Source of the DNA: Lactuca virosa
Lineage: Eukaryota; Streptophyta; Magnoliopsida; Asterales; Asteraceae
Reading direction: 5' to 3'
Length of the DNA stretch: 64,000 nucleotides
Assembly (NCBI GenBank): GCA_928212115.1
Contig: CAKMRJ010005745.1
Coordinates: forward strand, 96,032,586-96,096,585
This document shows positions 55,606 through 64,000 of this stretch, piece after piece (within the stretch, counting starts at the first letter, position 1; each line of letters begins with the position of its first letter). Below the pieces are notes generated by a model that was not told where the DNA came from, ran no database searches, and was given only the letters and a program-made list of their open reading frames with translations. Both the position numbers and the translations under genes were made by a program.

Positions 55606-56392
55606 AGATCAAGTCGTTTTACCGTTAGTAGGCCTCATTCACGAAGCCGGTCTATAAGGGGGGTATAAGGTTGTTGCCTATAAAATGGCAACTTAATGGG
55701 TGTCCACTCTCACCCACCGCTTCCTTGACTGGTGGAGGGTCATTAGTCGAACGGGTAGGACAATGACTTTGATTCTCATTACAAGTATAATGATTATTAT
55801 CAAGTAACTAAATGTTTTATAAATTCCCAATCTTAGTTACTTTAGGAAAATGTGAATTTGGTGCTAACCCATGAAATTACACTTTGCACCTTGCTTAAGT
55901 CGTTAGTGGAGCGTGTGTGGTTAACCGACACACTAACTTGGATTTAACAAGGTTGGCAAAGGGTGGCTTAAGGTTTATCATAGATCGGTGGAGCGCGTGT
56001 GGTTAACCGGCACATTGATTAGGTGATAAACATTAAGAGTACCAAGTTAATTTACATGGTTATTCACACCTTGTTTTGTGATCCTCGACATCTCAGTCAC
56101 AAAACTTGAAGGGCACAATCGAGATTGAAACATGGCATTGAAAAGTTCAATGAATCTCAAAAAAATCTAGGAGTTTCAAAATCAATTAAAACCTAATAAT
56201 ACATTTCGTTTTCATGGTGAAAATTGGTGAATCGTCATTCACCTACCTTCAAATACTTTATAGCTTGGATTACGTCATCCCTCTTCTAAGTTATAAAATA
56301 TTGTGTTGGGTCCTAGCCTTAATATTACATTTGGCTGTCTTATTAACGACTATCTATATATCTAATCGAAACTTGTCTTTCTTCCTTTTCAG
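54822..56392 (+). other. copia B 5' leader with poly-G, CpG palindromes, (TA)n and conserved tract
   Basis: No gene. A run of 17 G lies at 54909-54925. CTCGACGAGT or its equivalent occurs three times at 54927-54985. (TA)n is at about 55532-55601. From about 55625 to gag the leader is conserved with copia M (GCCTCATTCACGAAGCC, GGGTGTCCACTCTCACCCAC). Two TGGAGCG(T/C)GTGTGG motifs lie at 55907 and 55988. The frame 54843-55154 is a chance one that reads through the poly-G. Confidence 0.8.
55913..55933 (+). other. Kissing-loop-like hairpin in copia B leader
   Basis: Stem GTGTGT (55913-55918), loop GGTTAACCG (55919-55927), stem ACACAC (55928-55933): six perfect pairs and a 9-nt loop holding the palindrome GGTTAACC. 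A weaker second copy lies at 55996-56014. The place (leader, upstream of gag) and geometry recall retroviral dimer initiation sites. Function is inferred. Confidence 0.55.
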
Positions 56393-57257
56393 ATGTCTTT
56401 CAACAATGCTGCTTCTGGCTCAAACCTTACCGGCTCCTTCTCTCTCATGAACCTTTGTGGGAGAGTCATCTTTGATGTGACCAATTTCAATGATTGGATT
56501 AGGAACATCATGATGGTCACTCGCTATGAGGACAAGGAATATGTCCTCGACAAGGAGCTGAAGGAACTTGATGAGTCTTTTGCTACTCCAGAGGAGATCC
56601 CTGACTTCAGGACTCATGAGAGAGATGCCACTAAAGTGGCATGTATCATGCTGGCCACAATGACAGCCGAGCTCCAAAAGTCCTATGACGATTTTTATCC
56701 TTTTGAGATGCTCCAGGATCTGATGGAAAGATACCGTCAGAGTGCTCGTCAAGAGCGATTTAAAATATCTCCTCCATGATAACAACCCGAATGAAGGATG
56801 GTGAACCCATCACGGGCCACATACAGAAAATGCAAAGGTTTGTGGACCGTCTGATGAAGTTGAATGTGAACTTCCACGAGGAGGTGGCAATTGACATCAT
56901 ATTGCACTCCTTACCTTCTTGTTATGATCAATTCCGAATGACCTATCATATGAACAAGGAGGAGGCCACACTCAGCAAACTTCAAGGACTTTTGAAGACC
57001 GCCGAAAGTGGTCTTAAAGGTAAATCGGTTGTTACCACTCTACTCCTACCCCTACCACCCGCCCCTGTTCTGGCTATCGGGGCAAGGTAAAGGGAAGAAA
57101 GGAAGAGCCTTCGAAGGGTACCAAGGGAAATTCTCTTGATGGTTCCTCTTCAAGTAGAATCAAAGGTGGTTCTGTCACTCCTTCTGCCAACCCTAAAGAG
57201 GCTGAATGCTTCTATTGCCATGAAAAGGCACACTGGAAGCGAAACTGCCCAAAGTAC
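56393..57257 (+). pseudogene. copia B gag
   Basis: The start ATG at 56393 gives MSFNNAASGSNLTGSFSLMN, followed by NFNDWIRNIMMVTRYEDKEY, YDDFYPFEMLQDLMERYRQS and a break at RFKISPP. Frame 56776-57090 continues with TGHIQKMQRFVDRLMKLNVN and VAIDIILHSLPSCYDQF. After another break comes the knuckle CFYCHEKAHWKRNC (about 57208-57250), CX2CX4HX4C complete but with A for the usual G. Two frameshifts (near 56765 and 57090) inactivate it. The start is chosen because copia M begins similarly before NYNDW. Confidence 0.88.
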
Positions 57258-57823
57258 TTGCAAGATGTTAAGGATGGGAAAGTGAAACCCAACCGTGCAG
57301 GTATTTACACTATATTGTCTAATAACTCACCATATTCTAATTATTGGGTCCTTGATACAGGTTGTGGTATTCACATATGTTCTGATTTGCAGGGACTAAG
57401 AAGAAGTGAGAATGTGGAGCACGTGAAGATAAACTTGATCATGGGGAATAGGAAAGCTTCACCTGTCACCAAGATTGGAGTTTATTCTTTGTTGCTAAGT
57501 AAGTGGGTTAGATTAGATTTGAATAAATGTTGTTACTCGTCTGAAATGGCGAGAATATTATTTCCTTTCACGTTTGTACAAACAAGGATTTACTTTTCAT
57601 TTGATAATGAATGTGGTGTATTAATGCTTTCTATAAAATATGTTCTTTATTTAAAGCATTACCTTGTGATGGTGTATATGAAACTGTGTCGGTTGTAGAT
57701 AACCTAGGAAATAATATGTTGTGTATTGATTCTTCCACTAGTTTGGATAAAGCATCATTATGACATTGTCGTCTTGGACATGTTAGCAAGAAACACATAG
57801 GCCAACTCCAAAAGGATGGAGTC
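57258..57823 (+). pseudogene. copia B protease and pre-integrase start
   Basis: Frame 57258-57698 has LQDVKDGKVKPNRAGIYTI, the protease active site YWVLDTGCGIHICSDLQG (57345-57398, D-T-G intact), INLIMGNRKASPVTKIGVY and CCYSSEMARI. After this a frameshift produces unrelated residues up to the stop. The pre-integrase HH-CC motif lies at about 57760-57790, where a stop replaces W of the LWHCRLGH motif. Confidence 0.85.
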
Positions 57824-59416
57824 TTGGAGTCATTTGACCTAAAGTCAGATGATAGTTGTGAATCTTGTTTACTTGGAAAAATGACAAAATCACCCTTCAC
57901 TGGTACCTATGCTAGGGGTGAAGGTTTGTTGGATCTTGTACACACAGATATGTGTGGACCCTTCAGAACCGCCACAAGGGATGCTAACCACTTCTATGTG
58001 ACTTTTATAGATGATAATAGTAGATATGGCTATGTCTACTTAATCAAGCATAAGTCAAAAACCTTTGAAAAGTTCAAAGAGTTTAAACAGGAAGTGGAGA
58101 ATCAGCTGGGCAGGAACATTAAGATGCTTCGATCCGATCGAGGTGGTGAGTATCTTAGTACAGAGTTCCTTGACTATGTTAAGGAATGTGGGATTGTCTT
58201 ACAATTGACACCTCCCAGAACACCACAACTAAATGGTGTGGCTGAGAGGCGTAATCTAACCTTGTTGGACATGGTTCGTTCCATGATGAGTCGAGCTTCG
58301 CTATCAATATCATTTTGGGGGTATGCCTTAGAGACTGGCGCCCATATCCTTAATCTAGTCCTTACCAAAAAGGTTGCCAAAACACCTCACATGATGTGGA
58401 CTGCGAAAGTTCCCAATTTGGACCACATCAAGATTTGGGGTTGCGAGGCTTTCGTGAGCGGTGTATTTTCATCGGCTACCCACATAAATCCTTTGGTTAC
58501 CTCTTCTATAGACCCAGTGATAATGTGGTCTTTGTGGCAAGGAGAGGAGTCTTTCGAGAGAGAGAGAGAGTTCATAAGCCAAGGAAACAGTGGGAGGAAA
58601 ATTGACCTTGAAGAAATTCAAGAGTCAAGTGGTGAAGGAACCTCAAACCCTAGCAATCAACCTGAGGAGGAAACTCCTGTTGATCCAACTGACGAGTCTG
58701 TACCTCTGAGGCGTTCCATGAGAGTTAGGAATGCACCTGAGCATTACTATGTTTTCCATATTACTGCGGAAGGTGATACATGTATCAATGATAGTACACT
58801 GGTAAGTTTGGATGAACCTAACAGCTACACGGAAGCCATGGCAGGCCCCGAGTCTGCTAAATGGAAAGAGGCTATGGATAGCGAGATACAGTCCATGTAT
58901 GACAATCAAGTTTGGAACTTTTTTGACAATGTACCAGGTCGTAAGACAGTCGGGTGCAAATGGATCTTCAAGAAGAAGACCGACATGGGTGGGAATGTAC
59001 ACACTTATAAGGCACGACTGGTTGCAAAGGGCTTTTCTCAAACTCCGGGAGTTGATTATGATGAGACCTTTTCACCAGTAGCGAAGATTAAGTCTATTAG
59101 GCTTATGCTAGCCATTGCTGCATTTCATGATTATGAAATATGGCAAATGGATGTCAAAACTGCTTTCCTTAATGGAAAGTTGGCTGAGGATGTTTACATG
59201 AGTCAGCCAGAGGGTTTTGTCAGCACAGAGAACTCTAATAGAGTGTGTAAGCTTGAGAAATCCATCTATGGATTGAAACAAACACCTCGCAGATGGAATC
59301 GTTGTTTCGATGAGAAAGTCAAAGAGTTTGGTTTTTCGAGGAGCGAAGATGAGTCCTGTGTATATGTCAAAGCTAGTGGGAGTATAGTTAACTTTTTTGG
59401 TATTGTATGTGGATGA
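57824..59416 (+). CDS. copia B integrase to RT fingers (530-codon open part)
   Basis: The longest open frame in the window. It holds SCESCLLGKMTKSPFTG, HTDMCGPF, LRSDRGGEYLS and LNGVAERRNLT, so the DDE triad is present. It has a shortened stretch at WGCEAFVSGVFSS, where relatives have ~20 more residues and a shift. The Glu/Arg linker and RRSMRVRNAPEHYYVF follow, then RT motifs KWIFKKKTDMGGNVHTYKAR, DETFSPVAKIKSIRLML and QMDVKTAFLNGKLAEDVYMS. It ends at NFFGIVCG, where the frame shifts just before the catalytic YVDD-type motif. It starts mid-protein; it is a polyprotein piece, not a separate gene. Confidence 0.9.
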   Translation: MESFDLKSDDSCESCLLGKMTKSPFTGTYARGEGLLDLVHTDMCGPFRTATRDANHFYVTFIDDNSRYGYVYLIKHKSKTFEKFKEFKQEVENQLGRNIKMLRSDRGGEYLSTEFLDYVKECGIVLQLTPPRTPQLNGVAERRNLTLLDMVRSMMSRASLSISFWGYALETGAHILNLVLTKKVAKTPHMMWTAKVPNLDHIKIWGCEAFVSGVFSSATHINPLVTSSIDPVIMWSLWQGEESFEREREFISQGNSGRKIDLEEIQESSGEGTSNPSNQPEEETPVDPTDESVPLRRSMRVRNAPEHYYVFHITAEGDTCINDSTLVSLDEPNSYTEAMAGPESAKWKEAMDSEIQSMYDNQVWNFFDNVPGRKTVGCKWIFKKKTDMGGNVHTYKARLVAKGFSQTPGVDYDETFSPVAKIKSIRLMLAIAAFHDYEIWQMDVKTAFLNGKLAEDVYMSQPEGFVSTENSNRVCKLEKSIYGLKQTPRRWNRCFDEKVKEFGFSRSEDESCVYVKASGSIVNFFGIVCG

Positions 59417-60400
59417 AATACTACTCATAGGAAATGACATCCCAACTCTGCAAGAGGTGAAGTCCTGGCTTGAGAAGTGTTTCGCTATGAAGGACCTTGG
59501 AGAAGCCGCCTATATCCTAGGGATAAGGATTTTGAGAGACAGGAGTAAGAGACTAATTGGACTTAGTCAAAGTACCTATTTGGATAAGGTGCTGAATAGG
59601 TTCAGCATGCAGGATTCCAAAAAATGAGAGTTACCAATCCAGATTAACGCCAGATTGAGTAAGACTCAGAGCCCGAGTACAGAGGCTGAGATAGTTGAGA
59701 TGAGTCGAGTACCGTATGCTTCCGCTGTATGCTCGATCATGTATGCTATGACTTGTACTCGTCCTGATATGGCCTTTGCTTTGAGCATGGTCAGTAGATA
59801 TCAAGGGAACCCTGGCAAGGTTCACTGGACTACGGTAAAGAACATTCTCAAGTACCTGCGGAAGACTAAGGACTGGGTCCTTACCCTCGGTGGGAGTGAT
59901 GACTTGAGAGTAGTGGGGTATAGTGATTCTAGCTTCCAGACTGATAGGGATAATTTCCGCTCTCAGTCAGGCTGGGTCTTTACCTTAAATGGAGGAGCAA
60001 TTACTGGGAAAAGTTCCAAGAAGGAGACAGTGGCTGATTTAACTTGCGAATCAGAGTACATAGCAGTAAGCGAGGCAGCGAAGGAGGCGATATGGCTGAA
60101 GAACTTCATTGGAGACCTTGGAGTTGTACCAACTATAAAGGAGCCTATGGAGATTTTCTGTGATAGTGAAAGTGTAGTTGCCTTAGCCAAGGAACAAAAG
60201 GGATCACGGGAGATCGAGACACATCGACAGAAAATACTATTTCATTAGACATCGAATAGAAGAAGGACTCCTCGTGGAAAAGAGGGTATCATCGGATGAG
60301 AACCCAACAGATCCCCTCACGAAGGGACTGGGTAGGGTTAAGCATCTTCAGCATGCGAGGCGCATTGGGCTAAAGGATGATATTATTTTTAGAAATTAGA
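59397..60400 (+). pseudogene. copia B RT C-terminal part and RNase H
   Basis: Frame 59397-59627 starts at VLYVDEILLIGND. The second catalytic aspartate of YVDD is glutamate here, in contrast to copia A and M. It continues with KSWLEKCFAMKDLGEAAYIL and stops at DSKK. Frame 59655-60248 has MSRVPYASAVCSIMYAMTCT, MVSRYQGNPGKVHW and GYSDSSFQTDRDNFRSQSGW, then ADLTCESEYIAVSEAAKEAI and EIFCDSESVVALAKEQ. The tail to about 60400 (LTKGLGRVKHLQHARR) is in another frame. RNase H acidic residues appear retained, but RT is probably dead even apart from the frameshifts. Confidence 0.9.
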
Positions 60401-61230
60401 TAGCTTTTGAAATTTGTAAAGTGTAATTGACATTTGATGATAAATAAAAGTTGTTATTTATTTATAAGTAAAGTGTTACTATCTTCTGTCAATCGTTTAC
60501 TATCATTTCAATTTTGCATGTTTTGACTTCGAGAATAATTTTGTTATGGTATATCATATTATTCAAACCATCCACAGTCAATCATACTTTGGAAGTAGGT
60601 AATGAGGCAAGACTGTCATGAATGGGTCTGCAGTTTGTCTGGGACAAAGGGACTGCAATGTTCATGAGTACTCCTGGAATAGGGATTCGAGTATTGGATT
60701 CAACCTACGCTCACTTGTATCACTTCATGGAATATATCTCGAGTGATCGTGAGACAGTAATATCCTATAAGTCTTCAAACCTAGAGATATGAGTTGTTGA
60801 CTATGAGTTGGTTATACATTGATTGTACGAAAACGCATTGGTAACTCGATGTTATAAAACATGCCTTTGTGTATGATTCAACAAGTAGTAGAACAAGCAT
60901 ATGAGTCGAAGTTTATCTGTTCCTTCTAGTCCTTGGAGGATTAGAAGCGATATCTGGGCCCCTCGATGATTTTGTTTTTGTTGACCTATGTACCGGGGCC
61001 CGGTCAGAACCAAATTGATGTGTTCAGTTTAGTTCTATGTCAAACAAATCGGAAATCGGGAAACAAACTGCTGGACAATAAGTACGACATTGCTCCATGT
61101 ATTATATGATCACTTATCTTAAATGGCAGGTCATCTTAGTTCTGCGAGACATTGAAAGAGCTACGATTGCTGATCGGTTCCTGAAGTCATACTTGCAGTT
61201 ATAGTTATTAGACTTATCCAAGTGGGAGAC
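60401..61230 (+). other. copia B conserved 3' non-coding region with polypurine tract
   Basis: No coding frame. Shared motifs are GATATCTGGGCC then CCTCGATGAT (60949-60970), ATTGATGTGTTC (about 61014), ATCGGGAAACA (about 61056) and GATCACTTATCTTA (about 61109). The polypurine tract AAGTGGGAGAC lies at about 61220-61230. Confidence 0.75.
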
Positions 61231-62006
61231 TGTTGCATAAGGTGTCTAAGTCCATAACTATTTATGGTATGTACTTGACCCGGGGCATGGTCGATTTGGG
61301 TTGCATGACATCATGATAATTGGAAAAGATGAGAAGAAGGACAGTTATGATTTTTTAATATATTATAAGTTATAATATATTAATATGAAATCATATTATT
61401 TAATTAGTATTGATCAATAATTAATTTGGAATTAATTTTGTGATCAAAAGAGACTAATTAAATATATGGGGATTGATTGTGTAAATCATCCATTCTTATA
61501 TAGTGGGCTAATGATCCATGGTTAATTGATTGGGCTAAAACCCATAGGGTGCTCCATGGATGCTCCATGGAGGTTAAAACCCATGGATCATGGAGGAAAT
61601 GAAAATCCATGTCAACTAGGGTTTACATGGTGTAACCCTACTTGTGACACACTATATAAATACCCCATAGGCTAGCAAAATCGGCACTAATACTAGAACA
61701 AGGATGGCGAGCCGATTTTGAGTGATAGTGTGCTTCTCTCAAAGTTATTCCAAGAGTTGTGGTGTTGTGTGAAACATTTGAGGCATCACATTTGGGGTGA
61801 TAGGTTCACAAAGTTCTTAAGGAATTCAAGCAACAAAAAAGGTATGTTATTCTACTAGTTTTTATGTTTCAAGTTCCCCATGCCATGCTAGTTAGGATAA
61901 GAACCTTGGAAAAATCAAATTTGTATGTATCTTAGTAAAACATAGATCCAAGGTTTCTAGGGTTGCAAGTACATCATAGGAGTGTTAGAATGCTCAAAAC
62001 CCATCA
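61231..62006 (+). repeat. 3' LTR of copia B
   Basis: It starts TGTTGCATAAGGTGTC and ends CAAAACCCATCA. TATATAAAT lies near 61654. It differs from 54027-54808 by scattered substitutions and a few short indels. It is followed by AATAT. Confidence 0.96.
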
Positions 62007-62011
62007 AATAT

Positions 62012-62399
62012 TACACCAAACCACACCTAAATACACAATAAACACACACCCAAAACCACCCTCGCTGTGGCAGGCGGTGGTAGAAGGTGACAGCCACCAC
62101 CTCACGGCGGTGGTGGTGGCTTTTCTCAGGAAGTCCGGACAAGCAACCACTACCCACAACACACTCTAACAGTAGGAACACACACGCACACGCTTGCCCG
62201 AGACAGTAACACCACCACCCACTTGGTGGCGTACAACGACGACAGTGGGCGGAGCTTGCAAAGAGCAGCAACACAAGCGGTCCGCGGCGCTGCAACTATA
62301 GATGGCGGAGAAGAGACGCAACCCAACACGAGCAACAACAACGTCCACGACTGAATCAACGACGGTGGCGATCTTCGTCTTCGTCGGCAGTAACCGCGG
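62012..62399 (-). repeat. 5' LTR of gypsy C, continuation
   Basis: It aligns with about 39402-39775 of the left LTR (ACACCCA, GGTGGTAGAAGGTGACAGC, ATGGCGGAGAAGAGACGC, GATCTTCGTCTTCGT). It ends at GCAGTAACC, where gypsy D starts. Open frames here are LTR. Confidence 0.9.
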
Positions 62400-62401
62400 C
62401 T

Positions 62402-64000
62402 GTAATGCCCTGTTCCTGGTACGCAATTATTTAAGATTCAGGTAATTAGTTGAGCTACTCGACGAGTTGTTAGCCCTAACTCGTCTAGTAGATGGCAGAA
62501 TGGACGCGGGATTTAAACAGTCTACTCGGCGAGTCCAGGAATGGACTCGACGAGTAGGTCTGCCAGAGGAAAACCCTATTTTCGGGGGTTTTGCACCCTA
62601 TTTAAACAACTTAAACCCCCTTTAGGCCTCCTTTATCAGCCTCCCTATCCTCTAGAAACCCTAAATCGTTAGAGAGCCACCTTCTTGAGCTTTTGAGTGT
62701 ATTTTGGTGCCATTGAAGGTAGTTGCAAGAGCTTGGATCTAACAAGCTTGGGGAAAGAGAACAAGATCCAGGAACACACTCACCTTTGGTAGCTTTCTGA
62801 GGTAAAAAGATCTTAGCTTGGTGAACTATAACTTAGATCTCTTTGTATGTTGAGTTTTTGGGTCCTTTGGTACTTTTAAGAAGGATGAGTTAGCTTATAT
62901 GGGTTGGATGCAATGTAGCCCCTTCTTCCTATGGTATTTAGCCTCTAGGGTCATAAAAGGAGGCTTGAATCCGTTTTCATCCAAGCCATGGCTATATTTA
63001 TGAAAGTAGATTGCTATAACTAGAGTTTGGGTCTATTTGAGGTGTGCAAAGCCATCAAGTCTCCAACTTTATAGAAAAGGGCCTTGGAAACGACATAGAT
63101 ATGTAATTTGGAGCTGTAGAAGTGTGAAACCAGTCATCTAGGTTAGATCTGCAAGGTACTCGACGAGTTCACAAGGGAACTCGGCGAGTCCGATGAAGAA
63201 ACCCTGATGATGTTCATAGGACTTGACGAGTTGATGAAGAACTCGACGAGAAGTATGATTTGTCCTTTTTTGGATTACGCTAGGAATCTGCGAGTCGAAG
63301 GACGACTCGACGAGTAAGTTCGTCCAGTCGCGATGAAAGTTAACATGGGGACTCGGCGAGTCATAGGGTGACTCGGCGAGTCGAGTTGCGAGTTTTAGAA
63401 TTTTTGAGTTCTAGAACTCGGAGAGTCAATAGGCTGACTCGGCAAGTAGGTCAACCCAGAAGGTTGACCTTAGCCAGGACGTTGACCTTGAGCAGGGGAA
63501 AATCGTCATTTTACCCTAAGAGGGATTATCAGTTTTTGATTAAGTGTTGTTATGGAATTTATAGCCGGAGAGTCGCCGGAGCAGCAGATAGGGATCCGTC
63601 ACCCAACTTTTCAGCAGTCAGTCACACGAGGTGAGTTTCCTTCCAGTAGTAACGGGTGTACGGCCATAATGCCGGCCCGTTTAGATGTTAGTAGTTCTGG
63701 ACTTCAGTCCGATGTCGGGGGTTAGCCCGATGCAGTCTATATGTTTTCGGACTTCGGTCCGATGTCGGGGTGGTCCCGAGAAGTAGTTAAGTATGCTTGA
63801 CGTCTTCGTGATTCGTGCATGTATATGTGTTATGTGTTATCTGTTCCGGACTTCGGTCCGATGCCGGGCAAGCCCGATGCAGTATATGCGATTATGTTAT
63901 ATGCTATATGTTCAGTATTCCGGGGCAAGCCCGATGTATGTTAGTCATTATGCCATGTATTATGTATTTCGGGGCAAGCCCGATGTACGCTTGTTTATGT
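62402..64000 (+). repeat. Ty3/gypsy LTR (element D), runs off window
   Basis: It starts TGTAATGCCCTGTTCC at the exact point where gypsy C LTR similarity stops. The palindromic word ACTCG(A/G)CGAGT lies at 62457, 62524 and 62545, before a TATA-like CTATTTAAAC (about 62599). It recurs at 63158, 63179, about 63240, 63306, 63351, 63371 and nearby. Toward the right, a tandem block of GGACTTCGGTCC and CGGGCAAGCCCG hairpins begins at about 63695. The 3' end of the LTR is not in view. The frame 63368-63634 is within the LTR. Orientation is inferred from the TATA-like box. Confidence 0.8.
63748..63860 (+). repeat. cUUCGg-type hairpin repeats in LTR D
   Basis: CGGACTTCGGTCCG occurs at 63748-63761 and 63847-63860, with a variant, CTGGACTTCAGTCC, near 63697. 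Each would fold as a GGAC/GUCC stem closed by a UUCG tetraloop. Each is followed by a GGGC...GCCC hairpin (CGGGCAAGCCCG). Confidence 0.8.

Larger units (their letters stand above)
54027..62006 (+). mobile_element. Ty1/copia element (copia B) with target duplication AATAT
   Basis: LTRs at 54027-54808 and 61231-62006. AATAT lies at 54022-54026 and 62007-62011. The plus-strand order is primer site, leader, gag, protease, integrase, RT, RNase H, conserved 3' region and polypurine tract. LTR divergence by eye is a few percent, so it is older than copia M. It splits the right LTR of gypsy C, whose sequence resumes at 62012 at the position equivalent to about 39402. Confidence 0.97.
38273..62399 (-). 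mobile_element. Ty3/gypsy element C, host of two copia insertions
   Basis: The left LTR is 38273-40467. The internal region is 40468-42514 and 50457-52211. The right LTR is 52212-54026 continued at 62012 to about 62399. A primer site (GCTATGATACCA, one base different from the initiator tRNA-Met complement) lies at 52197-52208, giving minus orientation. The internal part totals only ~3.8 kb and shows gag but almost no pol, so the element is internally deleted or highly diverged. Copia M and copia B account for the interruptions. The right LTR is cut by gypsy D at about 62400, so its target duplication is outside the window. The left flank is AAACA. Confidence 0.85.

Noticed and set aside
60940..61070. 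Envelope-like extra ORF downstream of copia RNase H
   Set aside because: No open frame in any of the three copies and no membrane or signal features.

Overview
This is nuclear DNA of a flowering plant, built almost entirely of transposable elements nested inside one another. I see no intact host gene, no tRNA or rRNA gene and nothing prokaryotic. Many dinucleotide microsatellites, Ty1/copia and Ty3/gypsy elements primed by initiator tRNA-Met (TGGTATCAGAGC), a CACTA transposon with intron-split genes and a captured plant proteasome exon all fit a large dicot genome. The LTR word ACTCG(A/G)CGAGT and the general LTR style suggest Asteraceae, perhaps a lettuce relative; this is inference.

Layout, left to right. 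1-2422: non-coding, with a 482-bp PIF/Harbinger-type (Tourist-like) MITE at 1054-1535. 2423-4941 and 10665-11746: a decayed plus-strand gypsy element (G). It is interrupted by a 5'-truncated plus-strand copia element (copia A, 4942-10664), with a ~95-bp piece of the host repeated on both sides. 11747-19470: a minus-strand gypsy element (A) with both LTRs but no integrase core. 19767-23584: a non-autonomous DNA element between two (TA)n tracts. It has ~50-bp inverted ends and carries a pseudogenised exon of the 20S proteasome alpha subunit PAD1, plus two large low-complexity blocks. 23718-24475: a long palindromic fold-back element. 26213-38272: a minus-strand CACTA (En/Spm) transposon with both of its usual genes, decayed. 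It contains a solo copia LTR (27740-28379) and a solo gypsy LTR (31914-34674). 38273-62399: a minus-strand gypsy element (C) that itself received two copia elements: copia M (42520-50451, TSD GAAAG, nearly identical LTRs) in its gag region, and copia B (54027-62006, TSD AATAT) in its right LTR. 62402-64000: the start of another gypsy LTR (D) that runs off the window.

Nesting gives relative ages: CACTA before gypsy C, and gypsy C before copia M and copia B. Copia M is youngest by LTR identity, yet its reading frames carry several small indels. No polyprotein is intact.

The most interesting material is non-coding. (1) Both complete copia leaders, from diverged families, share a long conserved tract just before gag. 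It holds a hairpin with a 6-bp stem and a 9-nt loop containing the palindrome GGTTAACC, the geometry of a retroviral dimerisation kissing loop. (2) Five gypsy LTR families each carry their own repeated short CpG-centred palindrome; in at least three of them it lies on both sides of the TATA-like box. Most also have a tandem-repeat or hairpin block toward the LTR 3' end. (3) All three copia elements share conserved motifs in ~850 nt between RNase H and the polypurine tract.
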